DNA from: Yponomeuta sedellus
Taxonomy: Eukaryota; Arthropoda; Insecta; Lepidoptera; Yponomeutidae
Reading direction: 5' to 3'
Assembly: GCA_934045075.1 (NCBI GenBank)
Contig: OW203723.1
Location: 7,413,913-7,477,912 of the forward strand
DNA length: 64,000 bases
Both the position numbers and the translations under genes were made by a program. Below, piece after piece: positions 59,701 to 64,000 of the stretch. Positions within the stretch are counted from its first letter, which is position 1. Each line of letters begins with the position of its first letter. Below the pieces are notes generated by a model. The model saw only the letters and a list, made by a program, of their open reading frames with translations, made no database searches and was not told where the DNA came from.

Positions 59701-60311
59701 ACAAGCTAAATTCCTAAAATATTTTACACAGATATTCACCAAGGTCAAGTAAAATGTGTGCGTGTGTTTTTTGAGTTTAATTTATACAGGTTTTACTAAA
59801 ACTTAGTAAGTACTGGCTTCTCGTAATGTAAATTAAGTTTATACACTGAGCATTCAATGCACTGAGTAAGCACATATAAAATGGTTAACTTTTTACAAAT
59901 AGAGTGAGCCACATTAGTTTTACCTTGTTTTATTAGTTAGTCTATACCACAGGTCTATACCTATACGCCTCACTGCAAAACACAGGTCTTCTCTCAAAAA
60001 TGCAGCGCAGATTGCCCACCGCAGATAAGGAATTTCAATCGCCGATTAATGTGAACATCTCAGACCATCATCAGTTAGCGAGCTTACGAACTTTTACTGA
60101 ATGAATAGTTAACTACATTCAGAGAGTGCTCACTAAACACGCACACAAATAAAACTACAGAGTTTAAGCTAAAATTTACCTTAGTTCCAGTGCTTTTAGA
60201 CTCAATTTTAATTTCGTTTATAAAATCAGATAAAATCCTATATTGCTCTTTCTTGTTTTTTGCCAATTCTTCTAAAACTTGACAAAGTTTCTCAAATGGG
60301 ATTTCTGCCAT
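31363..60311 (-). CDS. Lig4: DNA ligase IV
   Basis: Thirteen exons: 60311-60180, 59713-59401, 54780-54605, 51564-51394, 50834-50636, 49831-49618, 48226-48100, 46067-45947, 38392-38205, 37245-37108, 36279-36015, 34823-34549 and 31692-31363. They total 2649 nt, 882 codons plus TAG, with every phase matching. It seals double-strand breaks in non-homologous end joining with XRCC4, in the nucleus. Order: N-terminal DNA-binding domain (about 1-200), adenylation domain with EIKFDGER (AMP-accepting Lys about 257), ILDGEMM and EEGIVLK, OB-fold with GWYKIKPEY and LQFPRIERIRDD, a first BRCT in exons 11-12, the DPYGDSY element where XRCC4-binding sequence is expected, and a second BRCT in exon 13 ending DDWLERC. 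Human LIG4 is 911 aa. The coding sequence appears intact although introns hold more than ten kb of transposons. Confidence 0.96.
32139..32309 (+). repeat. Dispersed repeat, partner of 63795-63974
   Basis: It runs from TAGTTTGAAACGTCGCC to AAGTACCTTCGATTT with high similarity to the inverted copy near the right window edge. It is a non-coding interspersed repeat. Confidence 0.6.
32310..33178 (+). repeat. Three tandem SINE-A copies, 308-bp period
   Basis: The tRNA-like heads start at 32411, 32719 and 33027, exactly 308 bp apart. Each unit runs GATGTCGCTGCCTGTACG, TRNA head with GGTTGCGGGTTCGAAT, GCCTCTTAATAGG, GTTAGTGCATTAAA and a linker GATATCGTTCCGATG. The third unit stops before the linker. 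Units differ by only a few bases, so amplification by unequal exchange is recent. Confidence 0.8.
34830..35034. mobile_element. PIF/Harbinger-like MITE abutting LIG4 exon 12 acceptor
   Basis: 205-bp element with imperfect inverted ends (GGCGGAATTTACACGTTC and GACGGAGTTTACACGTTC), each rich in CAGTCTGG subrepeats, flanked by TAA on both sides. A sister copy is at 48288-48497. The element and its TAA end exactly against the CAG of the exon 12 3' splice site. Confidence 0.7.
35155..35375 (+). repeat. Repeat D copy
   Basis: CCCTTGTATGTCCCCACTGC, CCATACTCCACCACGGGAG, GGTTGGTGGAGGATTGTAAG and ACGACTGCCATTATATGACA define the family. Near-full copies lie at 49350-49560 (plus) and 38820-39000 (minus). 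Non-coding retroposon-like. Confidence 0.65.
35448..35785 (+). repeat. SINE-A dimer
   Basis: A 5'-truncated copy (GTTCGAGTCCCAGCATGG to GTTAGTGCATTAAAA) is joined through the GATATCATTCCGATG linker to a full copy (head at 35687). It has the same tandem architecture as 32310-33178. Confidence 0.7.
36325..36625 (+). repeat. SINE-B copy
   Basis: The tRNA-like head GGTAGCGGAGCGGTGTAGAA and GTGGGTTCAAACCCCGGC is followed by GTTATGTACATTTGTGAA, GGAAAACATCGTAAGGAAAC and GGCTAAGTGCGGAAATCTCA. It starts 40 bp upstream of LIG4 exon 11 in transcript terms. Confidence 0.7.
36845..37060 (+). repeat. SINE-B-related copy, headless
   Basis: GTATTTGTGAAGTTCTAGTAG and GAAGGCCTGTGCCCTGCAGA place it with 28490-28690. 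It is diverged. Confidence 0.45.
37270..37375. repeat. Palindromic SINE-A junction
   Basis: A minus SINE-A runs from TTAATGCACTAACCCGTGC to CCACCCATGCCGGG, then reverses on itself (CCCGGCATGGGTGG). The near-perfect 35-bp palindrome is centred at about 37350, only about 100 bp 5' of LIG4 exon 10 in transcript terms. Confidence 0.65.
37500..37600 (+). repeat. Interspersed repeat, paired with 51955-52030
   Basis: Both copies share AAGATAAGAATA, TCTTTATTGTA and ATTGGCGGCCTTATT. It is probably a LINE or SINE tail. Confidence 0.45.
37945..38180 (-). repeat. SINE-C, minus orientation, next to LIG4 exon 9 donor
   Basis: Full reverse copy of the family at 25714-25955, with box B seen as GGGGATCGAACCC. 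Its head ends about 25 bp from the 5' splice site of LIG4 exon 9 (38204). Confidence 0.75.
38441..38725 (+). repeat. SINE-B copy
   Basis: The head GATGAAGCGGTGGCGAAACG with GGTTTCGAATCCCGG is followed by GTACATTTGTAAAGTTAG and GGCTAAGTGCGGAAATCTCA. An AT-rich insertion separates head and body. Confidence 0.65.
38820..39000 (-). repeat. Repeat D copy, minus
   Basis: In reverse it contains GTTGGTGGAGGATTGTAAG, GGCGGGCCTTACTG and ACGACTGCCATTACATGACA, matching 49350-49560. It lies about 70 bp outside the mariner copy at 39069. Confidence 0.6.
39193..39948 (-). pseudogene. Mariner-type transposase, C-terminal half, copy 1
   Basis: 251 codons with LPERSVVVMDNAPYHSVQL and YMCDLNPIELAWAAVKRF, then an acidic tail DTSDEDSLSFCSDTLDDSDE that ends in a stop. 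This is the DDE_3-type catalytic half. It is separated from its N-terminal half at 44870-45517 by the 40032-44900 insertion. Confidence 0.85.
40600..40747 (+). pseudogene. Short coding remnant in the insertion
   Basis: The frame reads MDFSDLDGFVRADSRNLPKV and then LSMLLEFMHHDD before stopping. It looks like the N-terminus of a real protein, of a type I associate with transposon-encoded or YqaJ-domain proteins of insects, but that is a weak memory and not demonstrable here. No continuation was found downstream. Confidence 0.3.
41722..41766. repeat. GTAT microsatellite
   Basis: About eleven GTAT units directly follow ACCCGACTGCAGCGAAGCC and GGAGGGTAATGTG, the start of a common repeat. Confidence 0.85.
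41930..42840 (+). repeat. Internal tandem duplications in the insertion
   Basis: AACTACCCCTAACAGGTG and AGAATTTTGCGGATGAC near 42000 recur, diverged, near 42317 (317-bp offset). ATGGCGCTG recurs at 41953, 42144 and 42475. ATGTAAACAAACC with AAGAAATAAT..CTATAAAGTG recurs at about 42208 and 42774. Confidence 0.5.
43400..43760 (+). repeat. GGCCGAAGGC-rich segment
   Basis: GCCGAAGGC-like words recur near 43408, 43489, 43590 and, degenerate, at 43665 and 43727. The segment is more GC-rich than its flanks. No coding sense; function unknown. Confidence 0.4.
44240..44686. repeat. Perfect 214-bp inverted repeat with 19-bp spacer
   Basis: The left arm 44240-44453 and right arm 44473-44686 are exact reverse complements as far as I can read, around the spacer 44454-44472. 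Each arm itself has ends CCCGACTGCA and TGCAGTCGGG, the ends of a small element also seen at 41682. Confidence 0.85.
44870..45517 (-). pseudogene. Mariner-type transposase, N-terminal half, copy 1
   Basis: The frame contains SGLSKRTMSRIKSEL-like helix-turn-helix sequence (actual GLSKRTMSRIKSEL) and FPWGIRTLQRLLKKMGYRWR. It matches copy 2 (53682-54338) nearly residue for residue until it runs into the inserted element and ends after MRELTTFQNCMEL. The likely true start is MATVASSSRV, 26 codons into the frame. Confidence 0.85.
46150..46470 (+). mobile_element. RTE-type LINE 3' fragment with (GAA)n tail
   Basis: The plus frame reads VKWQWAGHISRRTDNRWSN and continues [18 protein letters not shown], the C-terminus of an RTE reverse transcriptase, then GCAGTGGACTACATAATATAG and GAAGAAGAAG. 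It is 5'-truncated and antisense to LIG4 in intron 7. Confidence 0.75.
47142..48096. mobile_element. TA-flanked MITE inserted in the LIG4 exon 7 splice donor, itself interrupted
   Basis: The ends CAGTCTATTTATTCTTACTTG and its inverted partner are flanked by TA at 47140-47141 and 48097-48098. A complete relative of 246 bp lies at 49989-50234. The right-hand TA is positions +2 and +3 of the exon 7 intron. A 680-bp LINE fragment interrupts the MITE. Confidence 0.75.
47376..48055 (-). mobile_element. 5'-truncated LINE fragment, probable restriction-like endonuclease domain
   Basis: It is flanked by a 13-bp target duplication ATCTTGTTTAATA (47363-47375, 48056-48068) inside the MITE at 47142-48096. 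The minus frame ending at 47548 gives [20 protein letters not shown], then KYSQLIRNYIFVPLAIETTG and ISLAVQRGNAASIMGTF. The RPDG...W-D order is compatible with a PD-(D/E)xK-type nuclease at the C-terminus of an R2-like LINE. The exact clade is not certain. An A/T-rich 3' UTR follows. Confidence 0.65.
48288..48497. mobile_element. PIF/Harbinger-like MITE, copy 2
   Basis: 210 bp, the same family as 34830-35034, with AGTTTACACGTTCAGTC at the left and the inverse of GACGGAGTTCACGCGTTC at the right, flanked by TAA. It lies in LIG4 intron 6, 60 bp 5' of exon 7 in transcript terms. Confidence 0.7.
48560..48898. mobile_element. MITE with AAAGGCCTGCGCAGACG ends
   Basis: 339 bp with inverted ends CTAAAGGCCTGCGCAGACG, differing at one base within the next six. 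Subterminal GGACTTTTGTCC-like words recur. Non-coding; superfamily unknown. Confidence 0.65.
48977..49117. mobile_element. MITE family E, complete copy
   Basis: 141 bp; inverted ends GGGCCGGTTTCTGAATTGAG and its partner, with inner arms around TAAGTATTTACTTAG. Relatives at 19505-19622 and 55203-55318. Confidence 0.6.
49350..49560 (+). repeat. Repeat D copy
   Basis: CCATACTCCACCACAGGGG, GGTTGGTGGAGGATCGTAAG and ACGACTGCCATTACATGACA; the same family as 35155-35375. It ends about 60 bp downstream of LIG4 exon 6 in transcript terms. Confidence 0.65.
49989..50234. mobile_element. TA-flanked MITE, complete copy
   Basis: 246 bp; ends TAGTCTATTTACCCTTACTTG and the inverse of CAGTCTATTTATCCTTACTTG, flanked by TA. 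It continues GGCCAATTTAGTAAACAAGA on both sides. It is the reference for the copy in the exon 7 splice donor. Confidence 0.7.
50335..50505 (+). repeat. SINE-A, complete reference copy
   Basis: It reads GTAATACAGAGAATAGTGTA, CGCCCATTAGCTCAGTTGGA, GAGCGCTGGCACGGATAGCC, GGTCGCGGGTTCGAATCCCG and TTTTTAGCCTCTAAATA. The tRNA-like A and B boxes are intact. It lies in LIG4 intron 5. Confidence 0.75.
51015..51375. repeat. Foldback element in LIG4 intron 4
   Basis: Outer arms of about 75 bp (ACCAGTGCTTGGGCACAAAC and GCATAAGATGTAGAATTTAA at left, inverted at right) and an inner pair around ATCTTAACGTGTCCGA. A separate AT-rich hairpin (CTATCTTTGTATTATT arms) precedes it at 50970-51002. The right end is about 18 bp from the exon 4 splice donor. 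Confidence 0.65.
51600..51670. repeat. Small palindromic element in LIG4 intron 3
   Basis: The arms ATATTAAACGGGTC and GACCCGTTTAATAT flank two TAATCGCGATT words. About 35 bp separate it from the exon 4 acceptor. Confidence 0.5.
51733..51855 (-). repeat. SINE-A, minus
   Basis: Reverse copy from AACCTATTTAGAGGCTAAAA to GAGCTAATGGGCGACTCACC. It includes the complete tRNA-like head. Confidence 0.7.
51955..52030 (+). repeat. Interspersed repeat, paired with 37500-37600
   Basis: AGATAAGATAAGAATATTC, TTTATTGTACACC and TTGGCGGCCTTATTGC match the other copy. Confidence 0.45.
52751..53362 (-). pseudogene. Mariner-type transposase, C-terminal half, copy 2
   Basis: 203 codons matching 39193-39948, including VVMDNAPYH and DLNPIELAW, with one visible amino-acid change (R to Q in HVQNLENEYW). 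Upstream in frame the coding sequence runs into the MITE at 53455-53595. Confidence 0.85.
53455..53595. mobile_element. MITE inserted in transposase of mariner copy 2
   Basis: Inverted ends ACCCCCAGTTTCTCTTACAC and ACCCTAGTTTCTCAGACAC continue into shared arms with TTAATCTACTGTTAACAGC. The insertion site is at CTATTA/TTAAGT. Copy 1 lacks it, so it inserted after the two copies separated. Confidence 0.75.
53682..54338 (-). pseudogene. Mariner-type transposase, N-terminal half, copy 2
   Basis: 218-codon frame, probable start MATVASSSRV, helix-turn-helix GLSKRTMSRIKSEL, ending RQNRNIFYLDET at an in-frame TAG. The LDET motif contains the first catalytic Asp. It matches copy 1 with a handful of substitutions. 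Confidence 0.85.
55105..55170 (+). repeat. tRNA-like SINE fragment
   Basis: TGATAGTCTAGCGGTTAAGG resembles a tRNA D-arm/A-box. No B box follows and no cloverleaf can be drawn. Confidence 0.4.
55203..55318. repeat. MITE family E copy
   Basis: AGGACCAGTTTCAGAATTGA, TAACTGTAGTGCTGTCTC and GAGCGTGACAGAACGTTAC match 48977-49117. Confidence 0.5.
55385..55470 (-). repeat. tRNA-like SINE fragment
   Basis: In reverse: GCGGTGACAGTGCAACGGTA and GGTTCGAATCCCAGCTTGTA, with A-box-like and B-box elements. The spacing does not give a normal tRNA fold. Confidence 0.4.
55747..58930 (-). mobile_element. Near-complete RTE-type LINE in LIG4 intron 2-3 region
   Basis: 3.2 kb on the minus strand. The 5' leader contains CCCCGTGGGTATCGTAGAAG. 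An apurinic endonuclease-type domain follows (ATYNGRSLRL, GLSEVRREGED, MGDFNAKVGKE, GSDHRLVRG), then a 604-codon reverse transcriptase frame (57579-55765) with LRFADDIVLMAES, GVRQGDVISPKLF and a C-terminal KLKWQWAGHICRRTDDRW. It ends in an ATGATGATGATGA tail at 55747. The endonuclease is split among several frames and carries a 30-bp inverted duplication at 58262-58322, so the element is not functional. It sits in LIG4 intron 2 in the gene's own orientation. Confidence 0.85.
58935..59170 (-). repeat. SINE-B, minus orientation
   Basis: CCGCGGATTAGCAATTTCA, GATGTTTTCCTTCGCAG, then the reversed tRNA-like head (GGGATTCGAACCTACGACC, GGTCCGCTGCCACCCCC). A complete copy. Confidence 0.7.
60000..60100 (-). 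repeat. SINE-B fragment in LIG4 intron 1
   Basis: GCAGCGCAGATTGCCCACCG and GAATTTCAATCGCCGATTAA match the body of the family in reverse. No head. Confidence 0.45.
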
Positions 60312-60378
60312 TATTCATTAAAAGGGCATTATCTAAAACAAAATAAAAGAAACTGTTATCATCCATAGCATACATTTA
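60312..60378 (-). promoter_or_regulatory. 67-bp gap between GTF3C3 and LIG4 with a 3' splice-site-like sequence
   Basis: Read on the minus strand the gap holds the end of AATAAA, then TTTCTTTTATTTTGTTTTAG, a strong polypyrimidine tract plus AG (60334-60333), then about 21 nt to the LIG4 ATG. A tiny upstream ORF (ATG CCC TTT TAA) lies in that leader. This suggests the LIG4 coding exon is preceded by a spliced leader exon located upstream, beyond GTF3C3. Confidence 0.5.
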
Positions 60379-60380
60379 TT
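60375..60380 (-). terminator. GTF3C3 poly(A) signal overlapping its stop codon
   Basis: The minus strand reads ATC TAA TAA ATG; AATAAA spans the end of the stop codon. Cleavage 15-30 nt later would fall within 50 nt of the LIG4 start codon. Confidence 0.6.
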
Positions 60381-62811
60381 AGATTACCAGATACTTCAGC
60401 ATGTACTTCCGCGCCATTTGAGGTGAGTGGTCTTTATAAAGTATGCAAAGATTGTAAGCTATCTCTCTGGTCAAATCTATGACGCCGTGCTCGGCACATT
60501 CTGCTATTGGCGGGCATGCCAGTCCTCTCTCATAGTATTCAATTGCCAGATTATTGATGCACAACATTTGATATGCTCGACCAATATTGTAGTAAGCTTC
60601 TTGGTCACATTTTCTCAATTCCTTGTATTTGAAGAGATATGCCATTGCTTGCAGTATTAAGGTGTGGTGTTTGTCCACTGTCCGTTGAGTAGCCATGAAC
60701 AAAAGCCCCGCGCCGACCAAAAGTGCAGAGAGACTGTCTCCACAATGTTTGTGGTACTCCATATGGTATTTCATGGCTACAATGTACCTTGTAGTTGACA
60801 AAGAATAGTTTCCCAGAAATAAATTACCAATAATGTGCCAATTCTTATGGAAATAACGCTGCAGGAGTTTTAATGAAAGGCTGTCGTCTGCACCATGACT
60901 CACAAAATTTAGTAAATTCCATGAAGATATATTTTTGTATTTCTGAGCAATGTCTCTAACAAATGCTAGGGCATTATTATAATCATTATTCAAAAGGCAA
61001 GCTTGGGCGCAATAGAATTCAATGGCGTGTTGATAGGGAGCTAAAGATTTAGACATTAAAGCACCAAATGACAACCTTTCCATTACATGGTACTTTCTAA
61101 AAGAATGTGCAAGATGGAGTAACTCCTTGTATAATTCCCATTCTTCAGTTGGAGAAAGTTTAAATGGTTCATCTTCATCAAATATTGGGTCGTCATCATT
61201 GTAAGTCTTTTCGCCACGAGAAGTTCTAAATGTATGTACCATTTCAGTGGCTCCACGTACAAGGCGCGCATATCGCAGCTCCTCTTGGTGTCTGAATTTC
61301 ATGAATGTCTTTGATAACAGTGCTTCACCAACCTCCAAGTACTTCTCCATCCTATTGTACCTTTTTAATGCAGAGCATTGCAGGTACAATATGTTGGCAC
61401 TAACAGTTTGTTTGTAGTCTTGTTGTAGTACAGCTAAGGCGTCATCAATACGGTTTTTGCTCTCGAGTATTTTGAAAAGTTTTTGCCTTGCATCTAAGTG
61501 CTGGGGAGCATGTTGTAATACTTTGTAATAAGAATCCACTGCCTCAATCTCCCTGCCAAGATTAAGCAAACATTCGGCATGTTTGAGCCAGACAGCACCG
61601 AGATCAAAACTTGTATTTTTTATTAGTGGTTCAAGGACTTTTATTGCCAGTTCATGTTGGCCGACAGATGACAAAGCTTCCTCAACGTCCATGTAGAGAT
61701 CACCGGCCCTCTCGACATCATTGCACATGAAGTCTTCCAGGAGGGACCTGACAAGATCAGTTGCACCAAGGTGTATGAAACACACCAGCAGCTTACTACG
61801 TAGGTCTATTGGCAAGTTGTTTGGTATTTGGCAGTTCAGATATCGAGTGTGTTCTTGTATTTGATCATTTTCACTAACTGTTTGTATCTCTGCTTCAATG
61901 TCAACCTCTGCATTAGCAACAAATACTTCAATGCAAATTTGGTACTGTTTTCTTGCAATCAGTAATTCAAGAAATAGATTAGTATCTTCTAAGGTGAACA
62001 ATGAGGAACATTTCCTATAGGCAGCTTCCATTACTTCCAGTGCTCTTTCAATTTCTTGTGTGCTATGATACAATGTGGCAGCCATTTTGGCATATTTCAT
62101 TATAGTCTCTCCTTGGGAAGCATCTAGAGAAGTGACTATTGTGTGATAACATTTAACACGTGTAATTTTCAAAGAGCCGGTTGGATACGATGTATTTTCT
62201 AGATTTGTTAAGAGATCCAATCTCTTCATGTGTAATTCCAACTGATGTGGTTGTGCTTTGATAGCTTTTGAGTAGCACAGCATTTCTTGTTTTGCATCAT
62301 TTTTTGCCCTGGATAAAGCAGCTAGCCTCAGCCATTCATCAGCGTCGGAAGGACTTAAATGAGCAGCTAGTAAAGAGAACTGTAGAGTCTTTTCAGAGTC
62401 ATACTCAAATATTTGTGCTAATGTCTGATATGGCTCTGGCGCCGTTGGGGCCTGTTTGATGATCTCATAGCACATCTTTTCTGCTATTTCTTTTTCTCCT
62501 CTAACGAATCGTATATTTGCCTCTCCCATCAATCCTTGCAGTGCTGGTGATAAACGAACATATTTCTTTCGTGGAAGGAAGTTCTCTTTCTTAATCCGGG
62601 GCACTGGGCTGGGCTTGTCATAGTCATCTTTTTCGTCGCAGTCTTCGTCATCTTTACCATACCATTCATTGGAATACTCAGCAAATGTGATTTCTCCCCT
62701 CAAAAACTTCTGGGTCAGGTCCTTTTCCATGTCACACTTATCGATGCCTATGTAATCAGGAGCCTGCCTAGATGTACTTGGAGCGAATGAAAAGATGTGG
62801 ACGTCTTCCAT
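60379..62811 (-). CDS. GTF3C3: General transcription factor IIIC subunit 3 (TFIIIC102, TPR protein)
   Basis: A single coding exon of 810 codons from the ATG at 62811 (MEDVHIFSFAPS). An in-frame upstream ATG at 62853 would add 14 residues, but a 3' splice-site-like CAG lies directly before 62812, so I prefer 62811. The N-terminus is acidic (DDEDCDEKDDYD at about 55-66). The block LMGEANIRFVRGEKEIAEKM opens a series of tetratricopeptide repeats, with the conserved FSLLAAHLSPSDADEWLRLA and CYSKAIKAQP motifs of the yeast Tfc4/human GTF3C3 family. This TFIIIC tau-A subunit binds the A-box region of tRNA genes and recruits TFIIIB. Human GTF3C3 is 886 aa; this protein is slightly shorter, mainly at the acidic N-terminus. 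No disruption was seen. Confidence 0.94.
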   Translation of the reverse strand: MEDVHIFSFAPSTSRQAPDYIGIDKCDMEKDLTQKFLRGEITFAEYSNEWYGKDDEDCDEKDDYDKPSPVPRIKKENFLPRKKYVRLSPALQGLMGEANIRFVRGEKEIAEKMCYEIIKQAPTAPEPYQTLAQIFEYDSEKTLQFSLLAAHLSPSDADEWLRLAALSRAKNDAKQEMLCYSKAIKAQPHQLELHMKRLDLLTNLENTSYPTGSLKITRVKCYHTIVTSLDASQGETIMKYAKMAATLYHSTQEIERALEVMEAAYRKCSSLFTLEDTNLFLELLIARKQYQICIEVFVANAEVDIEAEIQTVSENDQIQEHTRYLNCQIPNNLPIDLRSKLLVCFIHLGATDLVRSLLEDFMCNDVERAGDLYMDVEEALSSVGQHELAIKVLEPLIKNTSFDLGAVWLKHAECLLNLGREIEAVDSYYKVLQHAPQHLDARQKLFKILESKNRIDDALAVLQQDYKQTVSANILYLQCSALKRYNRMEKYLEVGEALLSKTFMKFRHQEELRYARLVRGATEMVHTFRTSRGEKTYNDDDPIFDEDEPFKLSPTEEWELYKELLHLAHSFRKYHVMERLSFGALMSKSLAPYQHAIEFYCAQACLLNNDYNNALAFVRDIAQKYKNISSWNLLNFVSHGADDSLSLKLLQRYFHKNWHIIGNLFLGNYSLSTTRYIVAMKYHMEYHKHCGDSLSALLVGAGLLFMATQRTVDKHHTLILQAMAYLFKYKELRKCDQEAYYNIGRAYQMLCINNLAIEYYERGLACPPIAECAEHGVIDLTREIAYNLCILYKDHSPQMARKYMLKYLVI

Positions 62812-63171
62812 CCTGTGATTGAATGTAAACTTCAATGATACACAATAATGCAAAAATCCTAAAACACAGGAGGTTAGGTTATGTCTTATTCAAACTTTAC
62901 GGTATACATAGTACCTTAGAAATACGACTGTTCACGCCTGCCTGATAGGTACAAAATCTTCGCATTAGTATCTCGAAATATTGCAGATTAGCAGCGAACA
63001 ATTCAGTAACTGCATACAACCACTTTGTTTTGTTTCAGATAGACTTTCTTTTGCTCTGTCTGTCTGATTCGTCTGATTCTTTTTTTTTTTTTTTTAATAA
63101 GATTTTGGCCTGGATCAGTGTTGCCAGACTGGCCTTGTGAAAAGTAACCTGAAATAGGCAAAAAAGTAACC

Positions 63172-63223
63172 TTTTGGTGTAAAAAGTCACCTCACATTGG
63201 TGAGGTGACTTTTTACACCAAAA
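63172..63223. repeat. Perfect 24-bp hairpin upstream of GTF3C3
   Basis: The arms 63172-63195 (TTTTGGTGTAAAAAGTCACC then TCAC) and 63200-63223 are exact reverse complements around the loop ATTG. Pieces of the arm (AAAAGTAACC) also occur unpaired just before it. Confidence 0.8.
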
Positions 63224-63794
63224 AAAGGTACTATAACGTAATTGGGATACATTAATACTTGTGAATACTCACATGCCAATTTCAGCATTTTATTGTACCT
63301 TTTGTCTACATGTACCTAACTGCTACATAATTATTTTAGAGTTTCTACTGCTTAATTTTTTTTTCTATAGCTTCGCTTGCTTTTCCATGCACCTGAAATA
63401 TGTCATGTCATACATAAAACTATTTAATTCAGCCGTCAGTTTCAATACTTGCTTTAACCTGTTACAATACTAATTTATAAACTACGGCCTTTGCATCTAG
63501 ATGATTTATACAGCATCTAGTAGCACTGTACACTAGATAGATGGGTAAAGTAACCACGAGACGCTGCAGTGCCCGGGACAATAGAATTTTAATTGTTATC
63601 TGGTCGCGCGACCAGGAAAATAAAATAGATATATTTTATTTACACTTTTTCTTTAACTACTCGCTTGCTTTCCCGTGCACCTGAAATAAGGACATATCAT
63701 AAATATATCATCCAAAATAGATGAAAAGGCCTTAAAAATATAGAAGCTTTTCTGAGACGAAGCACTCTAACCTCCTGTTGTCGAACACACTGCC

Positions 63795-63974
63795 AAATCG
63801 AAGGTACTTGGCAGCCCACTACAAGCTGTGATTTTCTAGACATCTCTAATTCGGTAGCCTAATGGCAACCAAAGGTAACCAACTGACAATTGAGGGTGGT
63901 ACGTTTTGAATAATAAAACAACACACTACTATATTTTTCTCTGTCTAACACGTGGTTGGCGACGTTTCAAACTA
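63795..63974 (-). repeat. Dispersed repeat, partner of 32139-32309
   Basis: The reverse complement runs from TAGTTTGAAACGTCGCC to CAAGTACCTTCGATTT and matches the other copy with few changes. The two copies are in opposite orientation and bracket LIG4 and GTF3C3. Confidence 0.6.
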
Positions 63975-64000
63975 AATACAATCTCGTAATACAAAATCTT

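Larger units (their letters stand above)
62816..64000. other. 5' flank of GTF3C3 to the right window edge
   Basis: No gene was recognised. It holds the probable GTF3C3 leader exon and promoter (62900-63060, not resolvable by eye), a T-tract, a perfect hairpin at 63172-63223, a partial duplication (63355-63420 and 63650-63715 share CGCTTGCTTTCCRTGCACCT-like sequence) and the dispersed repeat at 63795-63974. Confidence 0.45.

Overview
The window reads as nuclear DNA of an insect, most likely a moth or butterfly (Lepidoptera). The coding exons are short and split by GT-AG introns. The noncoding DNA is AT-rich and packed with tRNA-headed SINEs, RTE-type LINEs with short-repeat tails and many small inverted-repeat transposons. 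The species assignment is inference; no marker gene fixes it.

Five protein genes can be assembled exon by exon with consistent reading phase. (1) DIMT1, the 18S rRNA dimethyladenosine transferase, minus strand, 1-2296, cut by the left window edge. (2) Transportin-1 (Tnpo), plus strand, 2622-11976, 15 exons, 905 codons, divergent from DIMT1 with 325 bp between the start codons. (3) A DM-domain transcription factor, probably Dmrt93B, minus strand, 16088-29262, three exons, with an 11.8 kb second intron. It is convergent with Tnpo. (4) DNA ligase IV, minus strand, 31363-60311, 13 exons, 882 codons spread over 29 kb. (5) GTF3C3, a TPR subunit of transcription factor TFIIIC, minus strand, 60379-62811, one coding exon, ending 67 bp before the ligase IV start codon.

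Layout: 1-12 kb is compact housekeeping sequence (DIMT1, Tnpo). 12-16 kb is the probable Tnpo 3' UTR and 3' flank. 16-29 kb is the Dmrt gene, whose large intron holds a hAT-like element nested in an element with TTA target duplications. 29-31 kb is intergenic. 31-60 kb is ligase IV. Its introns carry two copies of a Tc1/mariner-type transposon (one split by a 4.9 kb unclassified insertion containing a perfect 214-bp inverted repeat), a near-complete RTE LINE, a LINE fragment with a probable restriction-like endonuclease, tandem SINEs and many MITEs. Two ligase IV splice sites directly abut MITE ends. 60-64 kb is GTF3C3 and its 5' flank.

The genes do not form a pathway. The most striking organisation is the GTF3C3-ligase IV pair. 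Both start codons lie just downstream of sequences that look like 3' splice sites, which suggests (inference) a shared noncoding leader exon spliced alternatively to either coding region. No tRNA, rRNA, CRISPR or prokaryotic feature was found; all tRNA-like sequences appear to be SINE heads.
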